Notes: a model not told the origin generated them from the letters alone. Numbered from the stretch's first letter, positions 8,426 through 20,534 are shown. The stretch: 47,319 nucleotides of DNA from Rhodocollybia butyracea (GCA_015501585.1 JADNRY010000455.1:1-47319), one strand, 5' to 3'. Numbers and translations are program-made.

Positions 8426-11016
8426 TTCTTCCTTTTGTGAATTTGGTTTCCTTGCCTTGCACACACCCTAATTGAGGGCATCATAGCAATCCAAAGAAGT
8501 TTGTTGTCTGCACTTGCCACGATGATGCAACAAGCAATCTTGCTCGTCATGTCAGAGTTTGTAACACTCATCATGCTGCCACCCCTCCTGGTCAGCTCAC
8601 TGTCCCAATGTTTGCTGGAGGATCAATGTATACGGACCAGAAGCTTTGCCTTCTGATCATTAAGTGGTGCGCTTGTAATAGCTGTCCAATGCTTATCGTG
8701 GACGACAAGGCGTTCATGGAAAGTCTCCACATGATGTACTGTAATGTTATTATTCCAAGTCGCCAGACTGTCTCTCGCAACATCAAAGCCGTATTTGACA
8801 TCGCACAGAAACATATGAAGACTTTCCTAGCAGATACTCCCGGTCGTAAGCATAGCATGTTGGAGGGCTGGTCATCCCCCAATGGTATTTCTGTCCTTGG
8901 ATTTGCTATCACGTTTCTTGATGAGAACAATGAAATGGCAAGTATTGTACTTGATTGTATTAGGTGAGGTTTCTCTCTTTGTATATAGCTATAAACTGAT
9001 CTTATGTTGCCTTAGGTTAACAAAATCACACACAGGGAAATACTTGACTGAAAAGGTATCTGAAGTTTTTGAAGAGTACAGTTGGTCAACTCGATGCTTG
9101 GCATGACCATGGACAATGCTTCCAACAATGATACCTTGCTCTATGAAATCCCCTCCCTTCTTCCTTCTACTGCAACTATTGGGAACGAGTATCAGATCTG
9201 TCGCTTTGCCCACATCCTGAATCTTTGTTGCAAAGCCTTCCTCTCTTTATGATTCATCAAAAAAGGCCCTTCGCATAGATGGAGTAGCTCAAGCAGCTGG
9301 TCCCACAAGTGGGAGCGACGGAGACAGTGATGACAAGGAAGATGGGGTGATGAGTGACTGTAAGAGCCCTGACTCTTAATGCCTCAGACCATGAGTAAGA
9401 TCTCGTTCTATTAGAGAAATAGACTGAAACGAGTATGTGGTACGAGGATAAGAGTGAACTAATTATGTAATATCGGCGCTAACGGCAATGAACGTGCCGT
9501 AGGCGTTACAGTAACAGTGAGTATGGTACTGGCCTTGTTGAGGATCAGGCTGCTGACAGGGATGATAGCGACTGGGAGAAAATTGAGGACCTTTGTTGCT
9601 CATTAACGGAGGTTTCCTGGCTCAGTGCAGCTAATAAGGAATTTGGGTGTACCACAATCAAGAAGGTATTAAACCACTTAATTCTTTGGTTTGTTTCCTA
9701 TGTTTAACCCCTTGTAGTTATGTTGTATAGGCAATAAGTTTTGCAATTCCTCCACTCTCCAAGATGAACTCGAGCAAGCTTGTGACTTTCTCAAGATTCC
9801 TTGAAAGAAGATGATCCGCCCAGTTGATACTCAATGGAATACCTTTGCAGATGTCATTCCCCATGCGCTTGAACTCCGTCTAGCGCTGGATCATCTCATG
9901 AGCCAGCCCAAGCATAATAAGAGTAAGGGTTGCCTTGGACACTTAAAGCTTTCTATCGCAGAGTGGGGTTTAATGGATGAACTGAAGCCAATGTTAAAAG
10001 TTTGTTCTTCTATTTCTTATAATTCCTTTTGCTGACTTTGTACAGATTTTTCAAGATATTACTATGTGCATGTCTTTCTCAGCTCAGCCACTCGTGGCTG
10101 ATGCCATTCTGTTCATCAATCTTCTTGAAGAATGACTCCAACAACTTGTCCAGGACGCTTCTAAGTCGCTCATTCTACATGCATCCGCTGCCAAAGGTTG
10201 TGCCATCTTAAACAAGTATTACTCGAAAACTGATGATTCTAAGATGTATTGCATGTGCATGAGTAGGTGATCCTTGCTCATTTGTTTTGCTTCTCACATT
10301 ACTTGCAGTGTTACATCCTAAATACAAGCTTGCTTATTTCTGCAAAGCCCCATGGGAGCCTGATTGGATAGAAACTGCACGTAACTTGCTCCATGATGAG
10401 TGGGAGACACAATACAAGCCTACCATCAATGCTTTCTTTCTCGAACATCCATCTGATGTTCCTGCAGCTGATATAGTAAGTGTTGTTTACATCTGGGTGA
10501 TATGTGTTAACTTTGTGTTTAGGATGTCGATGGCCTTTTCAAGGAGCTTGACAGTTTTGGTCGCTCCAGTGCTGCAGATGTAGTTGATTCTTTTCTCAAC
10601 ACTCCCCCAGATGCTGAAACTGATCCTATCAAGTATCATGTTTCTCGATTGGACAATATCGGAGCCCGAGTTTCTCCCTGTGGTGCTTTCGCTCACATGG
10701 CTTTGGATTTTCTTACTGCCCCAGGTATAGTTCTAGATTATCTTAGTGATTTTTCTTCTGATTCACTTCATTAGCTACTTCTACTGATGTTGAACAACTT
10801 TTTTCACATGGTGGTCTCCAAGTGCCCAAACATTGTCACAATCTTGCCTTTAAAACTTTGCACTGCCTCATGGTCCTGCGCTCATGGTTTGAGGCTGGCT
10901 TAGTTCCTCTTGATGTTGTTTTGGAGTACTTTCGTAATTTGAAGAGTCGTCATAAAGGCAAGGGTAAACAAACAATTGTCGATCTTGACTCTGATACTGA
11001 GATTGAGGTTGTTTAA
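7862..11016 (+). pseudogene. hAT family transposase, decayed
   Basis: Reading from an ATG at 7862, Ser/Thr-rich N-terminal sequence is followed by a BED-like Cys/His cluster near 8500-8570 (VCTCHDDATSNLARHVRVC). Then come the catalytic core near 8600-8960 (EGWSSPNGISVLGFAITFLD, matching the hAT 'W.SP...YLG' region), TMDNASNND near 9100, and CRFAHILNLCCKA near 9200. The C-terminal dimerisation region is ATSTDVEQLFSHGG (about 10775-10815) followed by VPKHCHNLAF, ending at 11016 after QTIVDLDSDTEIEVV. Short introns are plausible, such as 10725-10773. Breaks: a frame change near 9085, TGA at 9250-9252, an LTR inserted at 9359-9510, and TGA at 10133-10135. It cannot encode a full transposase. Confidence 0.85.
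9359..9510. mobile_element. Solo LTR-like insertion inside the hAT gene
   Basis: This 152-bp block begins TGTAAGAGCC and ends GGCGTTACA, so it has the TG...CA ends of an LTR. It interrupts the acidic segment of the hAT transposase, where sequence before (GGGGTGATGAGTGAC) and after (AGTGAGTATGG) reads as coding. The flanks GTGAC and GTAAC would be a 5-bp target duplication with one mismatch. No internal retroelement sequence is present, so this is a solo LTR or a tiny TRIM-type relic. Confidence 0.6.
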
Positions 11017-11469
11017 TTGTGTTTGCACACCCTTGCTAATTTGGTTTATCTAGTCATTTGCTACTTGGATCCGGACTTGTGGACATCTCTACCAGTGCTG
11101 AATTCTTTTTTTGGTAAAAAACTGGAGGTTATTGCTCTGAAATACCTGGGACTCAGCGTCCGCAACAATGTTGAACTAGATTAGGAGGTGTTGGCAATAT
11201 CTGCTTTGCCCTGCCCTATAAGGTATGCTCGATTTTGATGAGCAATAACTTCAATTTCTCAAAGTTCCTTGGCAATGATAATTTTCTTTTTTGCAATGGA
11301 GCAATAACATTGGTAAGTATGTGGTTCACATAAATGATAAAAGTCAAAATCAAGTCACTTAAGTCTCAGAATTTACCACTCTCATCCTTTTCTTTATTGT
11401 TATGCTTGCAGACCGCTCCTCTGTTTATCCTATTAGTGATGTTGCAGCCACACCTATTCTGCGGCCTTG
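11017..11469. other. Spacer after the hAT remnant
   Basis: AT-rich sequence with no recognised gene, probably including the 3' untranslated and terminal part of the hAT element. No terminal inverted repeat could be matched to the 5' side. Confidence 0.3.
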
Positions 11470-11585
11470 TGCAGGGCTCCAGGCCTGGCTCGCTATGTTC
11501 AGACCCATGGGAACGGGTCAGACAGGTATTCCCACGTGTCAAATCGGCGGGTCACTTGTTAGGAACTGGACTCGTGTCCATCCTT
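11470..11585. repeat. GC-rich MITE-like repeat, partial copy
   Basis: It contains GGGAACGGGTCAGACAGG, CCCACGTGTC and the terminal GGACTCGTGTCCATCCTTA, shared with the copies at 486-650, 11889-12264 and 21569-22225. One end is missing. Confidence 0.6.
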
Positions 11586-11888
11586 ATATACTATGGTATG
11601 GCTACAGCTACCCCTGCCGTCAACCATATTATGGGGTCACAGTGAGCCCTAGTTCTGGATAAATAAGGTTAATGGTTTCACTTAGACGAGATCTTTAGCA
11701 TACCAGATGCCATAACAAAAAATGAAGAAAGAATTTCAAAGAAATCACCTGAAGATAGTGGACATTGATGAAGTGTGGTATTGTATAATTATGACCATAA
11801 GTTCATATTATGCTCCAAGTTTGCAGGTTGGAAAATGATGTGTTATGAATTACTAAGAAGACACAGTATTGTTTTGACATGGTTGCAC

Positions 11889-12264
11889 TTAAAGGTGGAC
11901 ACGAGTCCGGGTCCCGGTAAACCCGCACCTGCCGCACAGGTACCTGCGCAAAATAAATGCAACCTGTGACCTGACCGGGACCCGTGGCAACCGGTACCGG
12001 GATCTGGCGGGTCCCGTTCACACAGGTATTCCCACGGGTCGACCTGCAGGTACCTGCCATTACCTGCACTAGTATTTAATTTATTTATTGTAGTAAGTAT
12101 TTTCTATAAGTAATAGACAAATTAATTTGAGGGAGTACAGGTCACCGCAGGTTTGATAGTTTCTAAGAGGCAACCCGTGACCTGACCAGTACCGAGATCT
12201 GGCAGATCCCATTCAGCCAGGTATTCCCACGGGTAACCGGTTGGGACCCGGACTCGTGTCTGCA
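11889..12264. mobile_element. MITE-like element, GGACACGAGTCC family
   Basis: It starts TTAAAGGTGGACACGAGTCC and ends GGACTCGTGTCTGCAC in inverted orientation, so the termini are inverted repeats. The interior is GC-rich with paired words (GTGACCTGACCGG, GGTATTCCCACGGGTC) that themselves occur twice (near 11960-12060 and 12178-12240). No protein is encoded. The near-identical termini at 21569-22225 make this a dispersed non-autonomous DNA transposon family. The superfamily is unclear. Confidence 0.65.
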
Positions 12265-13132
12265 CTGTATGGCAAAACTGGCATAAGTACAAAGTCTTTT
12301 TTCGGCAGACAAGGGACAAAAAAGGGATGGACCTTGTATTGCACCAGAGTCTCAGTCAGGTTTTGATTCTCTATGGACCTGCTTTGGATCAACCAGATAC
12401 TCTAGGTACTAGTGACGGATCTGCGTGTTTAGCTTTGCAGGGCCATGATGAATCCAAAGCAGCGATGGAGAAATTTGTGGAAACCCACGAGAAAGACCAA
12501 CATGGCCAGATCCAGCCCTAATATCTTGATCATCTGCCCATAGTCATGAGTGCTAAAAATGAATAGAGCTCGATTAATGTTGTAGCACAACATCTCACAC
12601 ATGTTTGTCTTAAAATTGGAACGGAGCATCAGGATGAATTCAAAGGGTTCTTTTTTAATAGTAGCCGAGAGGGGTTGTATATCTGCATCTGGCTAGACCT
12701 TCCGCCCACGATACAATCATCATTGCTAGCACAGAGTATCGAGTCCCGCTGGTCATCTATCTTCTACTTGCAGAGAGTATTGGTAGGTATAACCTTTGTG
12801 TCACCTCTATGATCCGTTCCATACATTATGACTGTTGGGGTAGCAACGGTTTCTTCCTTGCTCTCAAACTTAACATGGACGGGTATACATATTACAAACG
12901 ACTAAACGACTGTAATCAAACTCTATTGACTGAGAAATTATGGGATACTGAGGGCGGCGATATGCTGTGTTACCTGCGAATTAGTCCACCTATTATCTAC
13001 TGACCAACAGTATAAGTATAAGTTTGGCTCTTCCACTGTCTCTCCGGTCAAATCGACACCTTTTAGCTGTTGGGCTAGCACCGGCTTCTCTTGTTATTCT
13101 TTCTTCGTCCAATCTTGGTCTCAAAGTTCAGT
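12265..13132. other. Spacer with unassigned frames
   Basis: Two plus-strand frames (12327-12521 and 12809-13003) have somewhat protein-like composition but no recognised domain. The second lies just upstream of the DUF6534 gene and might be a decayed fragment of a neighbour. Nothing further can be supported. Confidence 0.3.
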
Positions 13133-14627
13133 ATGGCCGCGACCCCTTTACCTCCGGATATTCAAGTAATGTTGGCAGAAGTTCCTTAGCTATATATGCT
13201 TATACTAATTTTAACGTTGTCTGGTAGTGCCGCTCCCCTGGTATGTATCATAAATTTCATAACCATGATTAGGCAATGCTCAGTTCGATAGCTCATTGGG
13301 TATCTCCTTAATTGGGGTCTTTATGGTGCTCTAGCTGTCCAAGTCTGTGAGTGCTTAGAGTCGAGCGCTGTACCATTTGCGCTGAGAGCAATGGGCTTAG
13401 ATATCTACTACATGGCTTTTCCAAACGACAGACTCGCCATCAAGTCCCTAGTGGCTATAGTCTTTACTCTAGAGACTCTGCAATCCGTGTTGGTCGCACA
13501 TGATGCATACAATGATTATGCACGTGGATTTGGAAACCTCAATACCCTTGGAAGTGCCCAATTAGAATGGCTCAGTGTACCCATCTTGAGCGGAATCAGT
13601 AAGTCAATCTTTCTTTGGCTGGTTATCATCTGAAACTCCTAACTTGATAACTAGTTAGCTGTACTGTTCAGATATTCTTTGCATATCGGATTTCGGTTCT
13701 TTCTAAGTCCAGGGCAGCACTTATTGTTATATCATTAGTAAGTATGGCTGCGGCACACTGATCTGATGAAGCTCATTCTCTTGATTCCCATAGATTGCAT
13801 TAACACAAGGAATATCTGCAATTGTCCAAGGTATTCAGGCCTGTATCCTTGGTAATTTTGCAAAATTGCAAAAAGAAGCTTTTGCTAGTTGCACGGTCAG
13901 ATAAGCAAGAAGTGTTATTTATATGCATACTGATACATGATCTAAAATAGGTGTGGCTTGTCGGGAGTGCTGTTTGTGATATCATTATTGCGGTCTGTAT
14001 GAGCTATTATGTGAGTATATTCATAGCAGATATCTACATTGTACGTCCATATCACTGACCCTACCGAAGTTATCGCGCATGAATACACGCTTTAGGGCAA
14101 CGAAGATGCTGGTCAATAAACTAATCCATCTAAGTATTGAAACTGGGACTATGACAGGTGCCGTGTTTGAAATCTCTACAGAAGAAGAAAAAGACTCACT
14201 GTAGAGTTTAAGCCACATTTGCTACAATTGATATCATTCTGTTCATCACTTTTCCGAACAACAGTTACCATGCTACGGTAGCACTCACTCTGGCAAAACT
14301 GTACTCCAACACTTTGATATTGATATTCAATAGTCGCCTAAGAATCATAGGCGGCCGAGATACAACACAATCCACGGAGCTAATGGAACTGAACATTGCA
14401 TCTACATCTTCTTCCAGGACAAAGAATGGTGGATCACAGCTTACAGTCGGCAATTCCTTAGCTGTGAATGTATCAAGGGAGATGATGAGAGATTATACTA
14501 TTAATGTGAGCCTGCTACCATTCCAAACTCCTGAACTAAAATTTGGGCTTAGGATGATTTGAATACCACAAAGGCTAGCAACAGTGCAGCGGATATGAGT
14601 AAAGATCTTGCTCTGAAAAATGTGTAG
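13133..14627 (+). CDS. DUF6534-type seven-helix membrane protein
   Basis: An integral membrane protein of unknown function, from a family expanded in mushroom-forming fungi and topologically like a receptor. My 10-exon model is 13133-13165, 13228-13240, 13273-13316, 13361-13598, 13655-13737, 13794-13895, 13951-14010, 14070-14157, 14213-14505, 14553-14627. It sums to 1029 nt, 342 residues, without stops. Family-like features in order: PNDRLAIKSLVAIVFTLETL in the early part; GNLNTLGSAQLEW; QIFFAYRISVLSKS; a helix starting LIVISL and continuing IALTQGISAIVQG; VWLVGSAVCDIIIAVCMSYY; FRATKMLVNKLIHLSIETG; YHATVALTLAKLYSNTLI; and the terminal FNSRLRIIGGRD followed by a Ser/Thr-rich cytoplasmic tail. 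The first two small exons are the least certain. No disruption is seen. Confidence 0.85.
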
Positions 14628-14865
14628 AAATCAATCAAAGGAGCCGAATGGTAGTTCCCAGTCCTCTCAAGCACCTGTTTCCGGCGGCTAGCAGATCCCT
14701 TACTAATAATATGTTTGAAAATTGGTTATCTTTATGTTTCTGGCCTTGATTACGACCTGGCTACTCAGGCACTAGTACCTAAAGTGTTCACCAGTACCCC
14801 CGCCAACAGCCATACTTATATTGGGCCATTAGCAATTATAATAATCCCGCCGTAACGCCCATAAC
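14628..14865. other. 3' flank of the DUF6534 gene
   Basis: No gene recognised; presumably the untranslated region and terminator of the preceding gene. Confidence 0.3.
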
Positions 14866-15005
14866 GGTAGTAATGTGCCGGCCTGGCTCTGGCCTGTGAG
14901 CCCCGGATTTAGCCCACAGGCCGTTGGCTTTGGCTTAAAGAAATCAAGGCCGGGCCCTACCAGGATGGCTCCGGCTTGGCCTGGCCTAGGCCGGGGCTTT
15001 GGAGG
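14866..15005. repeat. GC-rich dispersed repeat (CCGGCYT family)
   Basis: The block starts TAATGTGCCGGCCTGGCTC and contains GGCCGGGCCCTACCAGGATGGC and many GGCC/CCGG words. A related block with the same start (GTGATGTGCCGGCTGGG) and the same GCCGGGCCCTACATGATGGC word is at 36838-37010. The complement of such runs creates spurious open frames. Confidence 0.6.
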
Positions 15006-16400
15006 TGGCTGTCTGAGTTCAGAAAGGAGTCTGATACGGAAAATTCTCCTTCTGCAACATGAATACCATAGCACAAGTTGACTTTTTCCATCTATAGTGA
15101 GAGAAATTGAAGTCATCTGGACCGCAGCTATAATTAAAGCAGAGTCTCATCACCAGTATCAGGCCACAACAACAATCCATCTTTTGATAGCCGTTTTCAT
15201 ATTCGTGTTAATTCACAATAAAATCGCATTTATTTGGAGATATCATTATCTGAGGCTCCTTTCAAGAGGCTCCTTTCAAGAAAGTGATGTATCCAAATAT
15301 CTGAGTATATAGTGCCCTGGGCACTGATCATTGCACCAAAAATCTGAGATGATTAAAAGAGACGTGATGCGACTACAGCTGCCGCACTAATGCTTAATCC
15401 GATGTTCACACAACTCCAAACTATTAGTATGCAAGCCCAAAACGGTCGCTGAGTGATTTCTTTTGATCTCAGATCTCGGCCTTGGCAGGATGGCCGTGCA
15501 AGCCAATAGGTTGTTCAGATAAGAATATACAACGCGGCGTCCTAATCATTTCTAGTACTGTAAAGTTCACTGGGCTACCGATATTGGAAAGGCTTCCTAA
15601 TATTCATGGCAACAGCCTGTGAACGTGGCATTTTCAACCGCATAGGAGTGGGAATGGGCTGTATCTGACCATCCTTGTGCTTTTTGGCTACATGCACACC
15701 GCCATTACCTCCGCTCCCATCAGAGGGGAGCCTATTGAGAAAGGCTACACTCCAGATATCATTTCAGGTGACATACTAAGTATTTTGTTTCAGGCAACCC
15801 AAAAATTCAACGTTTCATAAAGTATCTGAATTGACGTCGAAAGTAGTGAGCTTCCGGCTGAGCTTCCGGCTAACGGCTGAGCTTCTGGCTAACAGAAGTG
15901 GAGGTAATGGCAGTATGAGGTGAATATAAGGGGCGTAGGACACTTACTGTGACCCCAAGCCGTAACCCATTGCCGTCAGCTAGATCTCACAGACACATTT
16001 TGTATATTTACCGTAACCTTTGGTCTGGTGCCGTGGCGCTTGATTATGTCTTGGTCCATGGGTGAAGACTTTATCTCAGGGAGCATGATGAATGTAAGGA
16101 GAGAACCACAAAAAAGGAGGTATTCATAACATTCAATACATATACCTAACCGTGTGCACCCAACTGGGTGACCTTTCATATATCTACCATAACCCCGTCC
16201 TAACCTTTACAACACTTATCGTAACCTTGGCTGACCTTTGGCAGATTTACAGTCACCTTTTGCCCAATTGCCGTGACCATGCATCTAGGATCTACCATAG
16301 CCCTGCCATGACCTTAGTACATCACCGCTACTTTATTATGACTTATCTCCATTAAGTATCATCACTGCAAGAATCAAATCAACATAATCTTTGATGGAAA
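15006..16400. other. Gene-poor region with small tandem duplications
   Basis: No recognised gene. It holds a tandem GGCTCCTTTCAAGA pair (15253-15282), GAGCTTCCGGCT repeats (15848-15893), and a loose array of CCGTAACCTTTGG and CCATGACC-like words (16008-16320). Part of it (15312-15395) is duplicated at 18421-18526. Confidence 0.35.
15312..15395. repeat. Segment duplicated near the UGT gene (copy 1)
   Basis: It contains GTGCCCTGGGCAC, a perfect palindrome, followed by TTGCACCAAAAA and GCTGCCGCACT words. The same order of words is found at 18421-18526 with many substitutions. The two copies flank the inverted-repeat element at 16401-18029. Confidence 0.55.
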
Positions 16401-18029
16401 CATCAGCATTTCTCCACAATTGTGATCGGGTATAATTTGTATGTATACATGCGGATCACACCTGATTATACAATTTTTGGGAGGTATGTATAGACCCCCG
16501 AGTGCATAATGGAAATACCTAATTATACACGAGTATACGCGTTTATGCATCCAGTTCTCGTCCGATTATACCACTGTTTATACCAATTATACCATTCTTT
16601 ATACAGCATTTTTACAGCATTATACGAGATTATACATACAATTCCTGGCTCAATTTCTGCTCATTATCCGTTCGAAAATGCATAAAACCATTATTATTGC
16701 TTCGATACACTATGTAGACTAAATCGATGCAATGCAATACACTAGGTAGGCTAAAACAATACAATACAGCCCAACTATGCTCGATGGCAGTTACGGAACG
16801 CGTGAGACCGCTAAACCCAACCGCACCAGGTAACCGCGTAACGGCGAATGTCCTCTGGTTGACGCCGAGAGGTGTGTTGTTGAGCGGAGGAAAGTTGCGA
16901 CTGTAGCGTAAATGAATAGCAAACAATGAAGCCAACGCAGTAAACGAACCTTAAAAGTTATTCACCTTGCTGGATCCTGAAGACTCTGCCGTCGAGTTAG
17001 TGACCGCGCGAGACAGCTAAGCCTCAGGTGACAATGCAACAGCGATGCCTTCTGGTTGATTGGAAGTGCGGCGGCAGAGAGAAACGATAGCGAAGCCGCT
17101 CCATGGTGCGCGTGCGTGCTGCAAAACAAAGAAGCTGGAAGTTATTAAGTGACGGTACATTTTTAAACGATCTGCGGCAAACAAACCTTGTTACCAAGCC
17201 GCAAAAATAACACCTCGAGCATGGGATTGCAAGAACCTGAAAAGGTCATAATAAGTTATCAGCTAGTTAAACAAAACAATTGAAAGACGTACTGTGTGCA
17301 TACCCGTCTTCACTCGTCCTTAGGCCGGCGGTTGTCTGGAGGGAAAATGTGCAGCCATTACTGGCAATAACTCATAAGTGAACACCTTGCATTTTAATTG
17401 GAAAAAGCGAATATCAATTTTAGGCCCTCTAGCATGATAAGAAATATATCAAAGAAGAAAAATACTGACCGTAAAATGGAGAAAATCAGAGCCTCGTCAC
17501 CGAGTGAGATAAACCTGGACCAGGTGATAACAGGCAAAGGAGAACATGGCGCGAGTTCAAAAAAAATTGATCATGTGCTACTATACAGGTGGCTCTTTGC
17601 GCGTCAAAAGTATTAAAGTGCCGGCCGGTTGACTTGGGATTTTTTTCAGTCGCTAGTATGTACCGGGCTAGTACTTACTTAGTACTTGCTCTCCTCGAAA
17701 ATGCCTCAATTGGAAAGGCTTGCTGCTGGAGCTCTGAAGTTCTGAAGGCTGCCATGCATAACTACCGCAGGCACGATTCAGAAGCTATGCTCATGTATTC
17801 AGTGTACTAATACTACCAGAATACTACTATGTACTGCATCGAGTGAACTTTTGGTAGCAAGTATAATGAGGTATAATTGGGTATAATTACCGCGTATAAT
17901 CGGGTATAATCATTATACCCAGAGTGTAATTGATTGATATCTCAGGGTGGCATGATCGAGTATAAATTAGCATTTTGATTACGACAAATATGCAATTATA
18001 CCGTTTACAATTGTGGAGAATTGCTGATG
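16401..18029. mobile_element. Non-autonomous DNA transposon with 22-bp TIRs and GTATAAT arrays
   Basis: The left end CATCAGCATTTCTCCACAA and the right end TTGTGGAGAATTGCTGATG are inverted repeats matching at 21 of 22 positions. Inside each end lie clustered GTATAAT/ATTATAC words (16428-16640 on the left, 17868-18000 on the right, including GGTATAATTGGGTATAAT). The middle holds a loosely duplicated GC-rich stretch (16795-16880 and 17000-17085, both with CTCTGGTTGA- or TTCTGGTTGA-like words) and no recognisable transposase. I could not find a target-site duplication. Confidence 0.7.
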
Positions 18030-18420
18030 AATAGTAAAATTATGTTTGTGTGAAAACAGTAAGAGTATGTTAAAATTGCATCAAGTTCCATACAAGTTTA
18101 ACATACTTGGCGTGAGCAAAAGTGTCCGTTTTGCCCTTTCCACAAAAAATTATGTTGATTTGCATGCAGTGCATAGTAACTGTTGGCAAGAGGCCTCACC
18201 TTGTGCAAATAGCTATACTAAACGTCTGTACAGCACAGAAATACAAGAGAAATATATACATGTACAGCGCACTCTGCAACTGCAAAAACGCATTAAATTA
18301 GGGGCCTATGAAGTGCCGTAACCCTGACGACAATCACTGTCACCCGTCATCACCTTGCCGTGACCGTTATCATAGCAAACAAAGGAAAGACAAGAATTAA
18401 ATGTTACTAGACTGGTAGCT

Positions 18421-18526
18421 AAATACATGGTGCCCTGGGCACCGGCAATCGCGTTAACTTGCACCAAAAAATTAATATAATCGAAGCAGAACTGATGTGG
18501 TTTAGTGGCTGCAGCTCCCGCACTGA
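18421..18526. repeat. Segment duplicated near the UGT gene (copy 2)
   Basis: Counterpart of 15312-15395: TGGTGCCCTGGGCACC, TTGCACCAAAAAA, then GCTGCAGCTCCCGCACT. On the minus strand this copy lies in an open frame (18306-18596) reading AGAAATKPHQFCFDYIN, while the other copy is interrupted, so the source may have been a coding exon. No family is recognised. Confidence 0.5.
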
Positions 18527-18618
18527 AAAGGCAATTTTGTTGTGAATTCTCATGAGTCCAAATTATTGTGAAAAAACAATGAGAACTATTACACAATTGG
18601 CGTTAACTCTAGGCGCAT

Positions 18619-20534
18619 CTAAGTAGTCACACTCCAAAATTTATCAAATAGATGATTCAATTCCTTCCTCGAGGAGCCGTCCTTCACATTCCAGGCCTGG
18701 CCAATTTTATCTGCCATAGCTTCAAAGTTTTTTCTGACTACAGATCCTTGATTTCCTCTTAGTTTATCGACCAAATCTTTGATCTCTGCCTTGCAAGACG
18801 CATCTGTAAATGCTGGGAGCTCCTTGGACTTGTATGGAATCCGTGTACCATCGACTCCCGTTCGAACCTCTACAAGCTCGAAGCCTGCTTTGATGTGGGT
18901 CATGCGTAGGGCATTGTAAGGCTGATCACCCTGGAATGGCCAGAAAATCCTATAGTTCATAAGGGTTAGAAAACAATAGGTGGAAAAATACTGGTAGAAA
19001 ACGCACAGAGGTACACGATGTATGAACGCCTCTTGCATGCTGTTCCACCCTCCGTGAGTACAAAACCATCCCGTGACCGGATGTGAGAGGATCAGCTCCT
19101 GAGGCACCCATGGTAGCTCCATGGCGATCCCACTCTCTGCAATCTGCTTTTTCCTGTCATCCGGGAATTGCTGAAATGGTGAAGAATGGGAGAACAAGAA
19201 CGGTTGTCTCTTCTCTATCAAACCATCGATTACCGCCCAAAGTATGTGGGGCATCTCAGGCCAAATAAGGGTGCCAAAAGAAATCTAATGGTCCTGCCAC
19301 GATTAGCCGTGATCTGAAGGTCTGCAAAGAAGACGTACATATAAAAGCGATCTAGAACCAAACTCTTGATGAATTCTATTCAAAAAAAGCTCTACCAACG
19401 CATCTGAATCCGTTTGGACTGGTTTGTCCTCCATGAGCAATGGTCCGACAGTGTACCACAGCTTGTTCATTGAGGTAAACCATTCTTTAACCTTAGTAAT
19501 GGCTTCTGGTTCGAATGCATCGACAGAAACACAAATCAGTCCGTTCGCTTCACGGATATATACTGAACCAATTTCCTGGAGAATAGCAGCTATACGTGTT
19601 AGTTGTGTCTACAAAGAATGGTATGAGTTGGTAATCACAAATGTATTAACTTAACCAACCTTTTGAGGAAACCATTCATAATCGTACGAGGTGTCAATAC
19701 CTGGTATATTTACGGTATTCCCGACGAGGTCTGGCCTCTACAATAACGGCAAGGTCAACACACGAGAAACGAGAGGCAATAATGAACGGCATGCTTGAAT
19801 GTCTACACCAGAAGAAATCCTCTTCTTTGCTTCTGCCCGTCCTTCAGGAGTCTCTAGTTCCGGGGCCGCGACGCCACCTAGATGGGCTGGTCCAAATACT
19901 CGAAGGAGGGAACCTGCATTGGTAGTCCACCATGCCATGATAGGAACACTTTTCCCTGACACAGCCCAAATAGCCTCATAGGCATACGACGCAAACGGCT
20001 GGGAAATATAAGCAAAGAACGAAAAGAAATCAATTAAAAACCTACATCGATTATTGCCAAAGTGGGACGAGGAAGTCCACTAACTGTCTTCCCTGATGAC
20101 TTGCATGTCACAGCCACGGAGGTATAGAGCGCGGTAAAAGTGGGTGCAAATAAAGATAGTGGTTTCATCGTATCATCAGTCGCTTCACTTATGTCTATGA
20201 TACTGAGCGGAATGAGTCCATGAGAGCTGAAATGTCAGCCAGCCATCAACAAACGTACTTGAGGCGCGATTCCAGGGCTTCATATTGATCAGAGGGCAAC
20301 CGCTTGAGCTCTGCCATAATCTTAGGGTAAAGAAGGGAGCCGGTAAGATATGTCACGATTGTTTGTGGTTTGTTTTTGAGTATGTGAATGGCGAAGGCAC
20401 AGAGAGGCTTGTTGTGACCTAATTGTTCACATAAAAAGTCATCCCACGGAATTAACTATGAAGTCATGCGCACCCCATCCATAAGTGAAAGCATGAACTA
20501 CTACATGCTTCCGGCTGTTTGTAATAGAGCCCAT
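18619..20534 (-). CDS. UDP-glycosyltransferase (GT1 family)
   Basis: Transfers a sugar from a UDP-sugar to a small acceptor. The rebuilt gene has 8 exons: 20474-20534, 20259-20418, 20046-20226, 19807-19998, 19660-19737, 19339-19608, 19007-19284, 18619-18949. These sum to 1551 nt, 516 residues, uninterrupted. N-terminal motif: VVVHAFTYGWGHNKPLCAFA, the acceptor-domain start with the His of the catalytic region. C-terminal donor-binding (PSPG-like) motif: WVPQELILSHPVTGWFCTHG, then GWNSMQEAF and, across the last intron, VPLIFWPFQGDQPYNA with the closing Asp-Gln pair that contacts the sugar. SFGTLIWPE matches the usual linker into the C-terminal domain. No membrane anchor is seen, so it is probably cytosolic. 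Start chosen because MGSITNSRKH directly precedes the first beta strand. The acceptor is unknown. Confidence 0.92.

Noticed and set aside
13317..13360. Frameshift or stop (TAG) in the DUF6534 gene near 13337
   Set aside because: Treating 13317-13360 as a 44-nt GT-AG intron removes the stop and keeps the 342-residue frame.
16391..18040. Target-site duplication of the 22-bp TIR element
   Set aside because: Flanks GGAAA and AATAG do not match at any convincing length.
19738..19806. Premature stop in the UGT gene after ISSG
   Set aside because: A 69-nt GT-AG intron (19738-19806) restores the expected RPDLVGNTVNIPG sequence.
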